A DNA stretch of 64,000 nt from Monocercomonoides exilis (GCA_001643675.2 LSRY02000007.1:873001-937000), one strand, 5' to 3'. Positions 1 through 11,256 are shown, counted from the first letter of the stretch. The notes: generated by a model from the sequence alone, not told the origin. Program-made: numbers and translations.

Positions 1-939
1 AAAGAATAGAATAAGTTTGAAATATAAAAAAATTCAAAGAAATCACTTGGCAAACAGCAAAATGAAATTGTTGAATGAATTCTATGCTCTCCTTTTGGCG
101 AAAATAAACAATCATTGTTCCTGTATTGGTGGAATTAACTTTTTGAAGTGTTATTTTCCGGACGGTTCCTATTTTTGACAAATTTTTTTGAAGAGAATCA
201 CGTGTGATTGAAAGAGGGACATTCATCAACTTAATAGCATCTATCATAATGCATTCATTTCAAAAAGCAATCGGATTAAAAATTAATCAAAAATATGAAA
301 TGAGTCACGTAAGATAATGGCATCAAACCAACTGCATCTTCTTCACGAAATTGCTCTGATAAAATATTCAATTTAAGTATTATAATAGCAATTACGTGAA
401 TTCATTCAAACCTTTAATGCACTTTTTATTCATGGCAACGCCTCAAATACCCCAGGGACCTCAGCTATTGAAAGATAGAGTGTCTCTAAATTTTATTATG
501 GGTGTTTCATAATTTATGATCAGTTGTTTGAGTGTTTTTGAAATTTATTGATTGAATGAAAAAAATTAAAAATAAATAAATAATCGTTGCATCAAGATTT
601 GTTACAAAAAAATAATATTTATATTCAGTTTGTGATTTATGGATTGAAAAATTCAAAATAAAAACTTCTTTTCTACAATAATAAAACATAAGAAATCGAA
701 GAAAAATAAAGTTTCATTCATGAAACCACAATAACCAATAGAAATAAAAGTTTATACATTCTATATGCAGCTTTCTTTTAACGCAATTAAAATATTGTTG
801 AATGAAGATTGTTCTTTGTAATTGAAAACTATTGATAATTGTTGATATGTGTGTTGCAATACGTTTGGGGTAAATAAATGATATAATATCATAAAATTCC
901 TGAAGTTAAACTGACAGACAACAAGAAATCAGACCAGCC
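1..939. other. AT-rich intergenic region
   Basis: I see no gene here. The stretch is strongly AT-rich, its open frames are short and of low complexity, and it lies downstream (3') of the minus-strand SNF2-family gene. No RNA gene or clear inverted repeat was recognised. Confidence 0.6.
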
Positions 940-3900
940 TTATCCTTTTGCAGGGGGGTTCTGGTTGGAAGCAGGACGAGGTCTCTCATTTGTCTCAGAA
1001 AACTGAACAGATTTGCCAAATTTTATTCTTTCATTGTCTGCTTCATTGGAGCTTTTGTGTATTGCAGACAGGATATGCGACAGCGCCTGCTGGTGCGAAT
1101 AGAGCGAGAGCGGCTGGGTGATCACATTCGGTCTCATGGCCCCCGTGTTCTGTGTAACAGAAAGCGGATGAGGAGCGAAATTGAATATTTGTGAAGTGGA
1201 TGGAAATGCTCCTTGGTTCATTCTTGCCGTTAAAGCAGAGGGCAAAGCGGAGAGCGGGCTGGGAATCGGAAACGGGTATGACGTGTAAGGCGACGGAGCA
1301 GTGCTGGAGAGTGTGATGATCGACGGGTTGGGCAGCTGACGAGGGTTTGTGGCTGGGGGAAGGAATGGAACAGGCTGTGAGATGTAGTATGTGGGTGGAG
1401 GGCTTGACAGAGGGGGAGAGTGGTCAGGTGGAGGATGGGATAATGACTTGGGGGCAATGGAAGAGGCAGGACGGAATGATAAAGAGGATACGGACTGGGG
1501 AAAAGAAGAAGAGGAAGAAGAGGAAGACGAAGGTGATGAAGAAGACGGTGGAGATGATGAAGCAGAAGAAAGAGAAGGAGAAGAAGACGATGGCGAGGAA
1601 GAATAGGAAGGAGAAGGAGAAGGAGGGTTGTTCTTCACCTTCCACTTTGACATCGACATCAGAATCTCTCTTCTTCTGTCCAGCCCTTCCTCCACGCTCC
1701 TCGCCCCTCTTTCTGCTTTCCCCAAGCCTTCCACACTTCCCCTGCTGCCTCTCCCCATCCTCCGGCTGCCCTGAATGAGGAAGTTGTAGTCCCACTGGTT
1801 CAGCGACTGCGCCAGCTGTGCGACAGACTGCGATCCCTGATCGTCCTTCGATTCGTTCGCATAGAACGCCTCAGAGGAATCATGAAGGACGCTTTCAGCA
1901 ACTTCTCTCTTCTCCTCCTGCAGCATGCAGATACGCTCTTCCACGCTGTCCTTCACCACAATGCGGATCACTTCCACGTCCCGCTTCTGGCCGATGCGGT
2001 GCACTCTATCAACAGCCTGCTCCTCCACAAACGGGTTCCACCACAAGTCCACCAGCACCACGTGGTTGGCGGTGATCAAGTCCAGCCCAACTCCTCCAGC
2101 CCTCAGCGAAGCCAGCAGGATGTAGCAGCGGCGGTTGTTGAACTTCTCCAGGTTGTGCTGCTGCGCCCCAATGCTTTGCCGACCGTCGAAACGGGCGTAT
2201 TCGACGTTGCAGGCAATCAGCAGAGAGGCTAAAATGTCTAAACACGATGTCCATTTGGAGAAAACAACGATTTTCTCGCCGGAGGGAAGCTTTCGGATGT
2301 GATTGAGCAAAGTTGCGAGTTTTGTTGAGGTAAGCAGCTTGCGTTGTTTGTCTTTTGATGTGTTGGACTCTTCCGAGGTGTTTGATGATGATGATGAATT
2401 GGTATTTTGTGAAGAAGAAGATGAGGAAGAAGCAGAAGAAGAAGAAGAAGTTGTTGAAGAAGTTGTAGAAGCAGCAGATGTTGATGAAATAGAAGCAGAA
2501 GCAAACAATGATATGGATTTAGATTCAGAAGGCTGTGCCGATGCATTCTTTGCAGATAACGATAATTTGTCAGAGAATAACGTTGTTTGCACCAATTTCG
2601 GTTGTTTCTTTTCTCCACCCACTGAATAATCAGCATCTCCATATATCTTCTTCAGCTCTGAGATGCCCAAAAGCTCCCTTCCTTCCTTCGAAGCAACCAT
2701 CAAATAGATCGCATGAAGAAGTGCAAGTGAACAACTCGCATTCTTCTTCAGCGTCTTCCCACAAACAGGACAATTAAACGACATCGACAGCTTCTTCATT
2801 TTGGCATCTTTTTGCTTTGCAATCACTTTCATCACGTCTGATTCAAGAAACCCTTCCAAGTCATTCATGTTGTCCTTCTCTTCTTTCTCGTCTTTCTTCT
2901 GATCTGCCTGCTCTTTCTCCAGCGTTGTTCCATTTGATGCATTTTTCACGTTGTTTTTCGAATTTTCTTGCTTTCCTTTCCTTTTTTCCTTTTTCTTCTT
3001 CTCCTTCTGCTCTTTCTCCTCCTTCATTGCCCTCGCCGCTTTCCTTATCTCTTCTCTCGTCGTCATTTCGCCCCACAGCCGCTCGTCATTCGTTTTCTCC
3101 TCTCTCGCCATGTATTCGTGCAGGCACTTCCTACAGAAGACATGGCCACATGGAGTGCACAGCGGATCCTCTGCCCAGTTCAAGCACAGAGAACAATAGC
3201 GCGCAAACAGGAAATACAGCTCCTTTGGAATCGACAGCTCTTTCAGAGAGAATTGCTTGGGAGTGTCATAAGTCAATTTGATGGATGATGGAGTTACTGT
3301 TGATAAAGGTATTAATTGTGAAGGGGCAGAGACACCTGGAGGTGATGAAGAGGATGAACTTGTGATTTCCTTTTCATCAGATTTCGTCATATCTTTCATT
3401 TCATTGTCTGCATTTGAAGATGGTTGTATAGATTTCCCTTGCTCTTCCTTCGAAACTTGAGAATCTTTCTGAGATTCAGTCGAAGCAGCATTCGATGAAG
3501 AAGAGAATACAGGAAATGATTCAGTTGTTTGAGAAGGCAATTCTTGTTGTGCTTGCTTCAAAAACGGCTTCAGACTGGGATGAACCGATGTGCTGTCGCT
3601 GTCATCTGTGGAAGCATCGCCAGGTGTGGAGACAACAGGAATCCGGCTCATCAGGTACATCGAAGAAGGCTTGTGCTCTTTCTTCTCCTGCGGCGACAGA
3701 GAGGAAAGAGAGGGATCTTCGTCTATCACAATCACTTCGGGTTCTTTTGGTGCTTTTTCTGGTTCGGAATCGTTATCATCATCGTCATCATCATCATCAG
3801 AAGAAGAAGATGATGATGATGATTTGCTTTTGGATTTGTCTTTTTCATTTCCATGTTTTTTCTCATCATCTTGCTTTCCCCCTTCTTCTTCTTCTTCTTC

Positions 3901-6900
3901 TTCTTCTTCTCCTGATTCGTTTTTGTTTTCTTCATTGTTTGTATTGATATCTGGCGACTGAATAGAAGTGTCTGCGAAATGATACTTGGGAGAAGGAGAA
4001 GGAGAAGGTGAAAGAGACAAAGATGGCGAAGGAATCATATCTGGAGAAAGGCAAGATGAAGGAGAAGGTGATGGTGTAAGCGAAGGAGAAGGAGGAAATG
4101 AAACAGGAAATGAAGAAGAGGAGGAGGAAGAGGAAGAAGAAGAAGAGGCAGATGGTTGTTGAAAAAAGATAGGAGTAGGATTGGTAGAAATGGCTGTTAA
4201 TGGCGATATATCATCCTTTGAGAAGTCATACGTTTCAGCTTCATTGTCTTCGATCTCATTTTTGATTATTTTTATTTTCCTTTTTTTGTTTTTCTTTCTT
4301 TTTGAGCGTATAGTCGTGTATGAATCATCATCCTCGTCATCTTCTTCGTCTTCATCGTCTTCATCATCATCGTCGTCTTCTTCTTCTTCCTCATCACCAT
4401 CTTCTTCTTCTTCAACTAAATCATCTTTGATGTCTTCCAATTCATAGCTTGTCGAACCTTCGTGTGGTGACTCGCCTTCGTCTTCTTCTGACTTCTCATA
4501 ATAACTGCTGTCATCTGAAGAGTTTTCTGTTGTTGATTCTTCTTCTCCCTCCTCTTCCTCTTCTTCCTCCTCCTCTTCTTCTTCTTCTTCTTCCTTCCTC
4601 TTCTTCCTTCCTCCCTTTCCTTTTGACACTTGATTCTTTGCTCTAATTCTATTCTTTTTCTTCTCTTCCACTTTCTTATTCGCATTCCGCAGATTTCTTG
4701 TGTAACTTTCAGATTCGTCTGAACTGTCAGAAATGACAATAAGCTCATTCATCTTGTCATCTTTTGCTGTTTCATTCACTTCTTTCTTTCCTTTCGCTTT
4801 CTCCTTCTCTTTCTCTTTCTCCTTCTCCTGCTCCTTTCCTTTCTTCTCTTTCTCTTTCTCTTTCTCTTTTCTCTTCTTCTTTCCTTTATCTTTTTCTTCG
4901 CTTTTATCTGAAGCATCTTCTTCTTCTTCATCTTCTTCTTCCTCTTCCTCTTCGTCATTGCTATCGTCATCACTTTCAATCACTCTTTTCTTTTTGCCCT
5001 CAGACACAATCTTCATCTTCCTCTGGTTTCTTCTCCATTTCCCTTCTTTAAACGAAATCACTTTCTCTTCTTCTTCTTCTTCTTCTTCTTCTTCTTTCTT
5101 TTTATTCTTTTCGCGTTTTGCATCTTTGTTCGTCTCTTTTCTTTGTAGTTTTTTAGAATCAGTCTCATTTTTTTTAGATTTTTCTTTCTTTCTAATTCTA
5201 AGAGAAGGAGATGAGGAAGAGGAAGAAGAGGAAGAAGATGATGATGACGATGACAATGAATCAATGTCGTTCATCTTTTTCATCTTTTTGAACGGTTTTC
5301 TTTTTTCCTTCGCTTTTTGCTGCTCTTTTCTGAAGTTTCTAAGCACTCTTTGATAAATTGATGTTCCCTTGTTGCTTTCATCATCATCATCATCTTCTTC
5401 TTCTTCTTCTTCTTCTTCTTCATCGCTATCATCACTTTCTTCTTCATCATCATCACTTTCATCATCATTGCTTTCTCTTTCTTCTTTCTTCTTATCTTCT
5501 TTTTCTACTCCTTTTCCTTTTTTCTTCTTTGAATTTTTGCTATCCAATTCTTCTTTCATTCTATTTTTCTTTTCCTTTTTGCCATTTTCTTTGTTTTCTG
5601 CAATTTTTATTCCTTTTTTGCAACCTTTTTTCTTGGTGTCTTTTTCATCTTTTTCTTTGTTATTTCCAGCTTCTTCTACCAAATCGTTCTCTTCCACTGT
5701 AAATTCTTCACTTTTTTCTTCATCCTTTTTAGTTTTACGTTTTGTATCTGATGTTTCTTTCTTTTCCTTTGAAATTTTCTGTTTTCCATTCAAAGATGAA
5801 AGCAATGAATGTGTTTGGGAAGAAGAAGATGATGATGATGATGGTGATGAAGTTAAATGTGAAGTGTTTTCAGCTATTTGAAGGGTAGTTGGAATATCTT
5901 GTTGAGGAGAAGATGAAGAAGAAGGTGAAGAGGAAGAAGAAGGTGATGTGGAAGAAGAAGATGATGATGCAGTTAATGGAGACGAAGACAATGAAGAAGA
6001 AGAAGTAGAAGAAGACGATGAAGATGAAGATAAATGTTGTTCTTCAGACAAAACATTCAGATGTGATGCTGTTTCATTTTGAAATGTGTCATTTTGCATA
6101 TCATTTGAATGTTCAGGCGAAGAGTCTTGTTTCTTTGCCTTGAAAAATGAAGTGATTTGCTGCTGAATCTTCCTTTTTGCAGGAGAGGGCTTCTCATTTT
6201 CTGCTTCTTGTTCTAAAGAAAGAAGAGAAGGAGATGAAGATGAAGAGGAGGAAGTGGAGGAGGAAGAGGAAGGAGAAGAAGAAGAAGAAGAAGAATGAGA
6301 AGATGTTGGTGATGCCTTTGATGAAATTGTCAATGGTTCAAATGTTGATGACAAAGAAAAAGTAGAAGGGAGAGAAGAAGGAGAAGAAGCAATGTTATGT
6401 TTATGAAATGGAGAAGGAGGCTGAGAATGTGACGGAGAAGAAGGTATTCGAAATGAAGGAGGAGAATTTGAAGAAGAAGGAGATAGCGTTTGAAGTGGGG
6501 AAGAAGTTAAAAGTTGATCTATTTCTGGAAATGGTAATGAAGAAGAGGAAGAAGAAGAAGGCATTTTTGGAGTTGTTTCAATCGATGGAAGTGGAGATGG
6601 TTGCTGCTCCAATGAAAGATCGCCTCCTTCTGCTTCAACATTATCACTGTTTTTTGGTGATTTTTCGTTGGTTTCTTCTTTTCCCTCTTCTTTTATTTCT
6701 TCTTTTTCTTCTTTTTCTCTATCAACTTTATCTTTTTTATTTTCTTTTTCTTTTTCATTGTGTGTAAATTCTTCCTTTTTGTCTGTTTTTTCATCATCTG
6801 TCTCTAGTTCTTGTTCGGTTAGACCATCGTTGTACATCTCACTCTCTTCTGTGCTGCTTTCATCATCATCTTCATCCTCTTCATCGTCATCTTCTTCTTT

Positions 6901-9594
6901 CTCTTCTTTTACCTTTTCTCCTTCAGATTCTGATTCAGAATCAGAGACGATGATGATATCTGAATGATCATCCAACGAAGGTGAATTATTGTTTTTGCTC
7001 TGCTTCTCTTCCTTTTTCTTGACTTCTTTCTTCGTTTGTGTCACTTTCTGGTTTTCTTTCAATTTTTCATCTATTTTCTGTACAGGAAAAGAAAAAGGAG
7101 ATGAAAACGTGCTTAAACCTGTCTTGTTTGCTGGATCGTTTGCAAAGAAGACGGGAAATGGCTTCACAGAAGAAGCGGCCGAACTGTTGATCGCTTTTTG
7201 GCCGGATATCGGAAAAGATGAGGAAGTAGAAGACGATGGCTGTTTAGTTGGAGGAAAAGAAGAATGTGAAATAGAAGGCGGAGTAGTAGATGGAATAGAA
7301 GATTGAGAAGAAGAAGAAACAGAATAAGAAACAGAAGAAGAAGCAGAAGAATGAGCAGAAGTAGCCTTTGAGAGGATGTCATACAGAAGTCGAGAGTCGG
7401 GTGAAGGGTATGCGATGTTTGAGCTTTGCACTGACATGGAAAGCGGAGAGGGAGACGATTCGTTGCTCAATGCAAAAGTGATTGGAGAATGCGAATGATT
7501 AAAAGCAGAAGGCATTTCAGACAGCTTCACTGTCGACTTAGCATTCATCGAAGCCGCTGTGAACGGCTTTGAGAGCGAAAACGGATGAAGCGTCGGGGCG
7601 ATGCCTGGTTCTTTCTCAGAGGAAGTGTGCAGGCTGTCCAGTACTTTTCCTATCATCATGTTCGACTGCCCTGCTCCGCTTGGGCTTTGCACGTGACGAA
7701 AATGCTCGTATTTCTGGGCGATTGCCTGCTGCGACATGCCAAAGCGATGAAAGTCCCTCTCGTCATCAATGCCCAGGTCTCTCAGCTTCTGGTCTGGTGG
7801 CATCCCCAGCGTGTGCGGGGTCCACATTATCCCTTTCTGATTGCAATACTCCGCACGCGGTGGATCTGCAACCTCTGCTGGCAGAAGCGTATAGTTGTCG
7901 TCAAACACTTTTATCGCCTCTCGGAAAGATGGCCCTGTTTTGGCGACTGCAAAGCCGCGCTCCAAAAAGCTCTTCACGACAAGCGCCGGATGGAGGCATG
8001 CCTGCTGCAGCCGCAGGATCAGCTCGAGCATTCCCAGAGTGGTTGTTCTGGTGCGGTTGAAGATCCGCTGCTCCATCAGATAGTTCGCTTCCTTCGCAGA
8101 GTCTGACTCCAGCAGGCTGTAGAACTCTCTTTCGATCGGCGACAGCTCCACCTGGAATGTGGAGTACACCTTCTCCGGCAGCTGTCCTTTCAAAGCCTCC
8201 TCTTTCGTCCTCCGCATGATGCTGCCAACGATAGACTGCTGTGTGAAGTCGGTGTGGAAGCGGAGGAACGTCTGCAGAGAGATCATGTCCTTCAGGTTGT
8301 TTTGGATAGGCGTCCCTGTCAGTGCCCATCTGCGCTGTGTCATCAGCGCAAAAGCTGCTTTCGTCTGCCCTGTCTTGTCGTTCTTGATGGTGTGCGCCTC
8401 GTCCAGCACCACACGCCGCCACGCCACGGTGAACAGCGGCCAGCGCTCCCAGCCTTCGCTGATCATCTCGTTGAAGCTTTCGGCATCCAGCTCGGTTGCT
8501 GCTTTGTGCATTGCTTCTTCTTCTTCCTCGTCGAACAGGTCGTCTCCCTTTTCATCATCTGAATCGTTAGCCTCTTTGGCCTGCCCGTCGGTTTGTGGCG
8601 CTCCTTCAAAAATTATTCCATGAATGTTTTTTTCATTGATGCCTTTTGGATTCGATCCTTTTGTGCCCTCTTCGTTGGATCCATTAGGCTCAGGAAATTG
8701 ATATTTCCCAACTCCTCTATCTTGCAGCTTTGAAGAAGCTGATCTATTCTTATTCCCATTCTTCTTTCTTTTTGTCGATATGCTCTTTCCTGTCTTTTCT
8801 TCAAGCCAAAAAGTTAAATTGTTAAGCTGCTTCCTTACCATGTTGTATGTTGTTAAGCATATATCGCATCTCTTAATTGTCTTTTCTTCTGATTCGCCAT
8901 CAGACCATCTTAAAACATTGCTGTATTTCAATTGATTTCTCGTCTCGTTTGCCGATGGATGAATGATGTGAATTTTAAAAGGGCTGTTTTCGGGCAATGA
9001 TTCTTGTGCTTTATTTAACCAATGCGTCATTATCCCTTTGGGGCACACAATCAACGTTCCAGGGACCTTTGAAAGTTTAGTCTGTAAATATGTTTGAACT
9101 CTAAAAATGTAGAAAAGTAATTCGAGTAATATATAATAATTTTTAAAAGTAATGTTTAGAGAATGAAAATGAAAATAAAAATCTGCACACGAGCTTTTAC
9201 GTTTTTTTCTTCCAAATAATTCTTGAACGAATTCTGCAATTGTTTTTGAGCTATCACTATCGACTGCATATTGATTTTTTTTGAATGTTTCGCGCATTAC
9301 TAACCTATTTTTCTCAAATCTATCGATCGCCAAAAGGGCTAAAACTTCTATTGTTTTTCCAAGACCCATATCATCTGCTAAAATACCTCCACGCATTGGA
9401 AATGAGCCAGGGGGATCCGTTTCTCTCATAATCATCCATTCAACTCCAATTTTTTGATGAGTTCGAAGTTTAAACGATAACTGCCTCGGTGATGCATTTA
9501 ATTGTCTGTCAAATGAATGGTACACTATCTCTCTTTCTTTCCATGGATCTTCTTCTCTATTTGACAAAACTTTTTCGCTTTTCATTTCTTTCAA
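940..9594 (-). CDS. SNF2-family ATPase of the Rad5/Rad16/HLTF type with RING finger, with huge low-complexity insertions
   Basis: The frame encodes about 2,884 residues (2,854 if the 90-nt intron at 9101-9190 is removed). Seen: helicase motif I DDMGLGKT (residues about 74-81), motif Ia LIVCPKG (about 181-187), motif II DEAH (about 398-401), motif III LTGTPIQN (about 425-432), a RING-type zinc site CSLC...CGHVFCRKC (about 2125-2145) completed by CPVC near 2273, then the C-terminal helicase lobe with VVFSKW, FDGR, RAGGVGLDL and VDRVHRIGQKR (about 2420-2560). A RING between the two ATPase lobes is known for Rad5/Rad16/HLTF/SHPRH proteins, which remodel chromatin and ubiquitylate targets during DNA repair; that role is inferred here. 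Between the lobes lie about 1,500 residues of Ser, Glu and Lys/Glu runs, and another Lys-rich insert splits the RING. The chosen ATG starts only about 40 residues before the helicase core, so an upstream exon cannot be excluded. The stop is TAA. Confidence 0.85.
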   Translation of the reverse strand: MKEMKSEKVLSNREEDPWKEREIVYHSFDRQLNASPRQLSFKLRTHQKIGVEWMIMRETDPPGSFPMRGGILADDMGLGKTIEVLALLAIDRFEKNRLVMRETFKKNQYAVDSDSSKTIAEFVQELFGRKKRKSSCADFYFHFHSLNITFKNYYILLELLFYIFRVQTYLQTKLSKVPGTLIVCPKGIMTHWLNKAQESLPENSPFKIHIIHPSANETRNQLKYSNVLRWSDGESEEKTIKRCDICLTTYNMVRKQLNNLTFWLEEKTGKSISTKRKKNGNKNRSASSKLQDRGVGKYQFPEPNGSNEEGTKGSNPKGINEKNIHGIIFEGAPQTDGQAKEANDSDDEKGDDLFDEEEEEAMHKAATELDAESFNEMISEGWERWPLFTVAWRRVVLDEAHTIKNDKTGQTKAAFALMTQRRWALTGTPIQNNLKDMISLQTFLRFHTDFTQQSIVGSIMRRTKEEALKGQLPEKVYSTFQVELSPIEREFYSLLESDSAKEANYLMEQRIFNRTRTTTLGMLELILRLQQACLHPALVVKSFLERGFAVAKTGPSFREAIKVFDDNYTLLPAEVADPPRAEYCNQKGIMWTPHTLGMPPDQKLRDLGIDDERDFHRFGMSQQAIAQKYEHFRHVQSPSGAGQSNMMIGKVLDSLHTSSEKEPGIAPTLHPFSLSKPFTAASMNAKSTVKLSEMPSAFNHSHSPITFALSNESSPSPLSMSVQSSNIAYPSPDSRLLYDILSKATSAHSSASSSVSYSVSSSSQSSIPSTTPPSISHSSFPPTKQPSSSTSSSFPISGQKAINSSAASSVKPFPVFFANDPANKTGLSTFSSPFSFPVQKIDEKLKENQKVTQTKKEVKKKEEKQSKNNNSPSLDDHSDIIIVSDSESESEGEKVKEEKEEDDDEEDEDDDESSTEESEMYNDGLTEQELETDDEKTDKKEEFTHNEKEKENKKDKVDREKEEKEEIKEEGKEETNEKSPKNSDNVEAEGGDLSLEQQPSPLPSIETTPKMPSSSSSSSLPFPEIDQLLTSSPLQTLSPSSSNSPPSFRIPSSPSHSQPPSPFHKHNIASSPSSLPSTFSLSSTFEPLTISSKASPTSSHSSSSSSSPSSSSSTSSSSSSSPSLLSLEQEAENEKPSPAKRKIQQQITSFFKAKKQDSSPEHSNDMQNDTFQNETASHLNVLSEEQHLSSSSSSSSTSSSSLSSSPLTASSSSSSTSPSSSSSPSSSSSPQQDIPTTLQIAENTSHLTSSPSSSSSSSSQTHSLLSSLNGKQKISKEKKETSDTKRKTKKDEEKSEEFTVEENDLVEEAGNNKEKDEKDTKKKGCKKGIKIAENKENGKKEKKNRMKEELDSKNSKKKKGKGVEKEDKKKEERESNDDESDDDEEESDDSDEEEEEEEEEDDDDDESNKGTSIYQRVLRNFRKEQQKAKEKRKPFKKMKKMNDIDSLSSSSSSSSSSSSSSSPSLRIRKKEKSKKNETDSKKLQRKETNKDAKREKNKKKEEEEEEEEEEKVISFKEGKWRRNQRKMKIVSEGKKKRVIESDDDSNDEEEEEEEDEEEEDASDKSEEKDKGKKKRKEKEKEKEKKGKEQEKEKEKEKEKAKGKKEVNETAKDDKMNELIVISDSSDESESYTRNLRNANKKVEEKKKNRIRAKNQVSKGKGGRKKRKEEEEEEEEEEEEEEEGEEESTTENSSDDSSYYEKSEEDEGESPHEGSTSYELEDIKDDLVEEEEDGDEEEEEDDDDDEDDEDEEDDEDDDSYTTIRSKRKKNKKRKIKIIKNEIEDNEAETYDFSKDDISPLTAISTNPTPIFFQQPSASSSSSSSSSSSSFPVSFPPSPSLTPSPSPSSCLSPDMIPSPSLSLSPSPSPSPKYHFADTSIQSPDINTNNEENKNESGEEEEEEEEEGGKQDDEKKHGNEKDKSKSKSSSSSSSSDDDDDDDDNDSEPEKAPKEPEVIVIDEDPSLSSLSPQEKKEHKPSSMYLMSRIPVVSTPGDASTDDSDSTSVHPSLKPFLKQAQQELPSQTTESFPVFSSSSNAASTESQKDSQVSKEEQGKSIQPSSNADNEMKDMTKSDEKEITSSSSSSPPGVSAPSQLIPLSTVTPSSIKLTYDTPKQFSLKELSIPKELYFLFARYCSLCLNWAEDPLCTPCGHVFCRKCLHEYMAREEKTNDERLWGEMTTREEIRKAARAMKEEKEQKEKKKKEKRKGKQENSKNNVKNASNGTTLEKEQADQKKDEKEEKDNMNDLEGFLESDVMKVIAKQKDAKMKKLSMSFNCPVCGKTLKKNASCSLALLHAIYLMVASKEGRELLGISELKKIYGDADYSVGGEKKQPKLVQTTLFSDKLSLSAKNASAQPSESKSISLFASASISSTSAASTTSSTTSSSSSASSSSSSSQNTNSSSSSNTSEESNTSKDKQRKLLTSTKLATLLNHIRKLPSGEKIVVFSKWTSCLDILASLLIACNVEYARFDGRQSIGAQQHNLEKFNNRRCYILLASLRAGGVGLDLITANHVVLVDLWWNPFVEEQAVDRVHRIGQKRDVEVIRIVVKDSVEERICMLQEEKREVAESVLHDSSEAFYANESKDDQGSQSVAQLAQSLNQWDYNFLIQGSRRMGRGSRGSVEGLGKAERGARSVEEGLDRRREILMSMSKWKVKNNPPSPSPSYSSSPSSSSPSLSSASSSPPSSSSPSSSSSSSSSFPQSVSSLSFRPASSIAPKSLSHPPPDHSPPLSSPPPTYYISQPVPFLPPATNPRQLPNPSIITLSSTAPSPYTSYPFPIPSPLSALPSALTARMNQGAFPSTSQIFNFAPHPLSVTQNTGAMRPNVITQPLSLYSHQQALSHILSAIHKSSNEADNERIKFGKSVQFSETNERPRPASNQNPPAKG
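9101..9190 (-). other. Probable 90-nt in-frame intron in the SNF2-family gene
   Basis: On the minus strand the segment begins GTGTGCAG and ends TTTTTAG, is far more AT-rich than the flanking coding sequence, and is a multiple of three without stops. Removing it joins KRKSS to VQTYLQTKLSKVPGT in frame, just before helicase motif Ia, and removes an AT-driven Phe/Tyr/Leu/Ile-rich stretch that does not look like SNF2 sequence. The donor is not a classic GTATG form, so retention remains possible. Confidence 0.6.
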
Positions 9595-10282
9595 TTATAA
9601 AATAAGTATTTGTTTCTTATATCTGCCACTTGAAAATTAATCAAATATATCTGGGGAAATTATTATCTTTCAGTGTATGTATGTGATACTTTTACAATTC
9701 TAATTGTATGCAATTATCTAAATGTCAAAATATTCGATAAATTAAATATTTTTGATCAATAATTAAGATATGGGTGTTGTCATTTCTCGTTTCACAAAAA
9801 TTAATCAAGATGAATATGTCAAACACAATTTGTTAACAATATTCAAAGTTTTATATATAAATAGCAAGAACACATTTATTTGAGACGTTTTTGGAATTAT
9901 ATTGTTGTTTCTTGTTGCTGTAACAATGATTTCCAAATTCTATCTCTTTTTTTTTCTTCTTCAATGGAATAATTTTAATTGAATGGAGTATTTCATTGAT
10001 TTGCTTATAATTTATTTTGTATTGTATCTTATTCAAAAAAAAATGGATTGCTCTTTTCGAAATGATGCAAGTCATTTAATTTTGAAATATTATTTAGAAA
10101 GTGTCATTCTTTGATCAAATTTTGTAACAAACTCCCAAGGAAAATATCACTTATTTTTTAAAACGAAATGAATATATTTGAGTATTATGTTTAAGAAAAG
10201 AAAAAATATATAAGTGATTAATCTAGCCCTGGGTGACGTGAAGAAAAAAATTCGTCACGTCCGTCACCTATTTTCCACTTCA

Positions 10283-10284
<2 letters not shown>
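9595..10284. other. AT-rich intergenic region with a small GTCAC dyad
   Basis: No gene is supported. Near the right end (10232-10268) lies a nested dyad: GGTGACG pairs with CGTCACC, and an inner CGTGA pairs with TCACG around an A-rich loop. It directly precedes an AATAAA-like sequence and a long poly(A) run. Confidence 0.45.

Positions 10285-10343
<59 letters not shown>
10285..10343 (+). repeat. Uninterrupted A59 homopolymer
   Basis: Fifty-nine adenines follow the sequence CACTTCAAT, so the junction contains an AATAAA-like string. It could be a simple poly(A) microsatellite or the tail of a retroposed copy; I see no coding sequence or target duplication that would decide. Confidence 0.85.
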
Positions 10344-10346
<3 letters not shown>

Positions 10347-10360
10347 TCCAAATGTTTTAA

Positions 10361-11256
10361 TGGGGGAAAATATGGACTTTCAAGCTTTTTTTTGCACAAG
10401 GCATTGAAAAATTGATTCACTCACACCTTTATCAATCATCCTCAAATTTCAAGATAGATAGAATTTTCTTATCTGCAAATAGTCGTCATAGATATTATAA
10501 CATAAAATTTATGTGACATTCCATGTATATCAAAAAATGAACCCATTTTTATTATGTTTTTTGTTTTCAAAAATTCAACGAAAAGTGCATAATTTTTCAA
10601 TGAAAATGCCTGAAAAGAAATATTTTGTCCCAAATGTTCAATCAATGATGCTGATATAAAAATTAAAGCAAATAAATGTCTCATTCGAAAAATATATGGG
10701 TGATAAATATCGAAATCAGAAATATTCAATGAAATTTAATGGTAGAATATTTGCTTTGAACACATGTGAATGTGCTTTAAATTGCTGCAAGGAAATTTAC
10801 ACATGACTTTGTCATGCTTTCATCTCAAGCATTGGGTTTGTTTCAATTGTGATGATAATATCATTGTTTTTAAAAATATTTTCCTAATATCAAAGAAACT
10901 TATCAATTATCAACACTCCGAAAAAAATAAATGATATCAAAACAGATCACATTAATTGAAGTCTAAATCATTTCAAAAGATTTCAAACGGTGCAAAATAT
11001 TTCTTTCAAGGATTTTCATTGAAAAATTATGCACTTTTCATTGACCATTTTATATCTAAAAATATAATTTAAATTGGTCCATTTAATGACATTCGTCATA
11101 TGTTGGAAAACTTTATGTTTTGATTTCAATGACACCTATTTACAGATATGAAAATCAAATTTGTTATGAAATCTGAGAAAGCGAAATAAAGTTATGAGCG
11201 ATTTTATTTTTCAATGCATTGTGCAAAAAAGGCTTGAAGGTCCATATTTTCCACCA
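10361..11256. mobile_element. Foldback element with imperfect ~270-bp inverted arms
   Basis: The left end GGGGGAAAATATGGAC and following TTCAAGC plus T-run plus GCACAA reappear inverted at the right end (11215-11256). Farther in, GTGCATAATTTTTCAATGAA (from about 10585) is inverted near 11016-11036, and the CTATTTGCAGATAAGAAAAT-type block (about 10460-10485) is inverted near 11135-11160. The arms (about 10361-10636 and 10985-11256) therefore pair over most of their length. No transposase frame is present. A clean target duplication is not visible. Confidence 0.65.
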
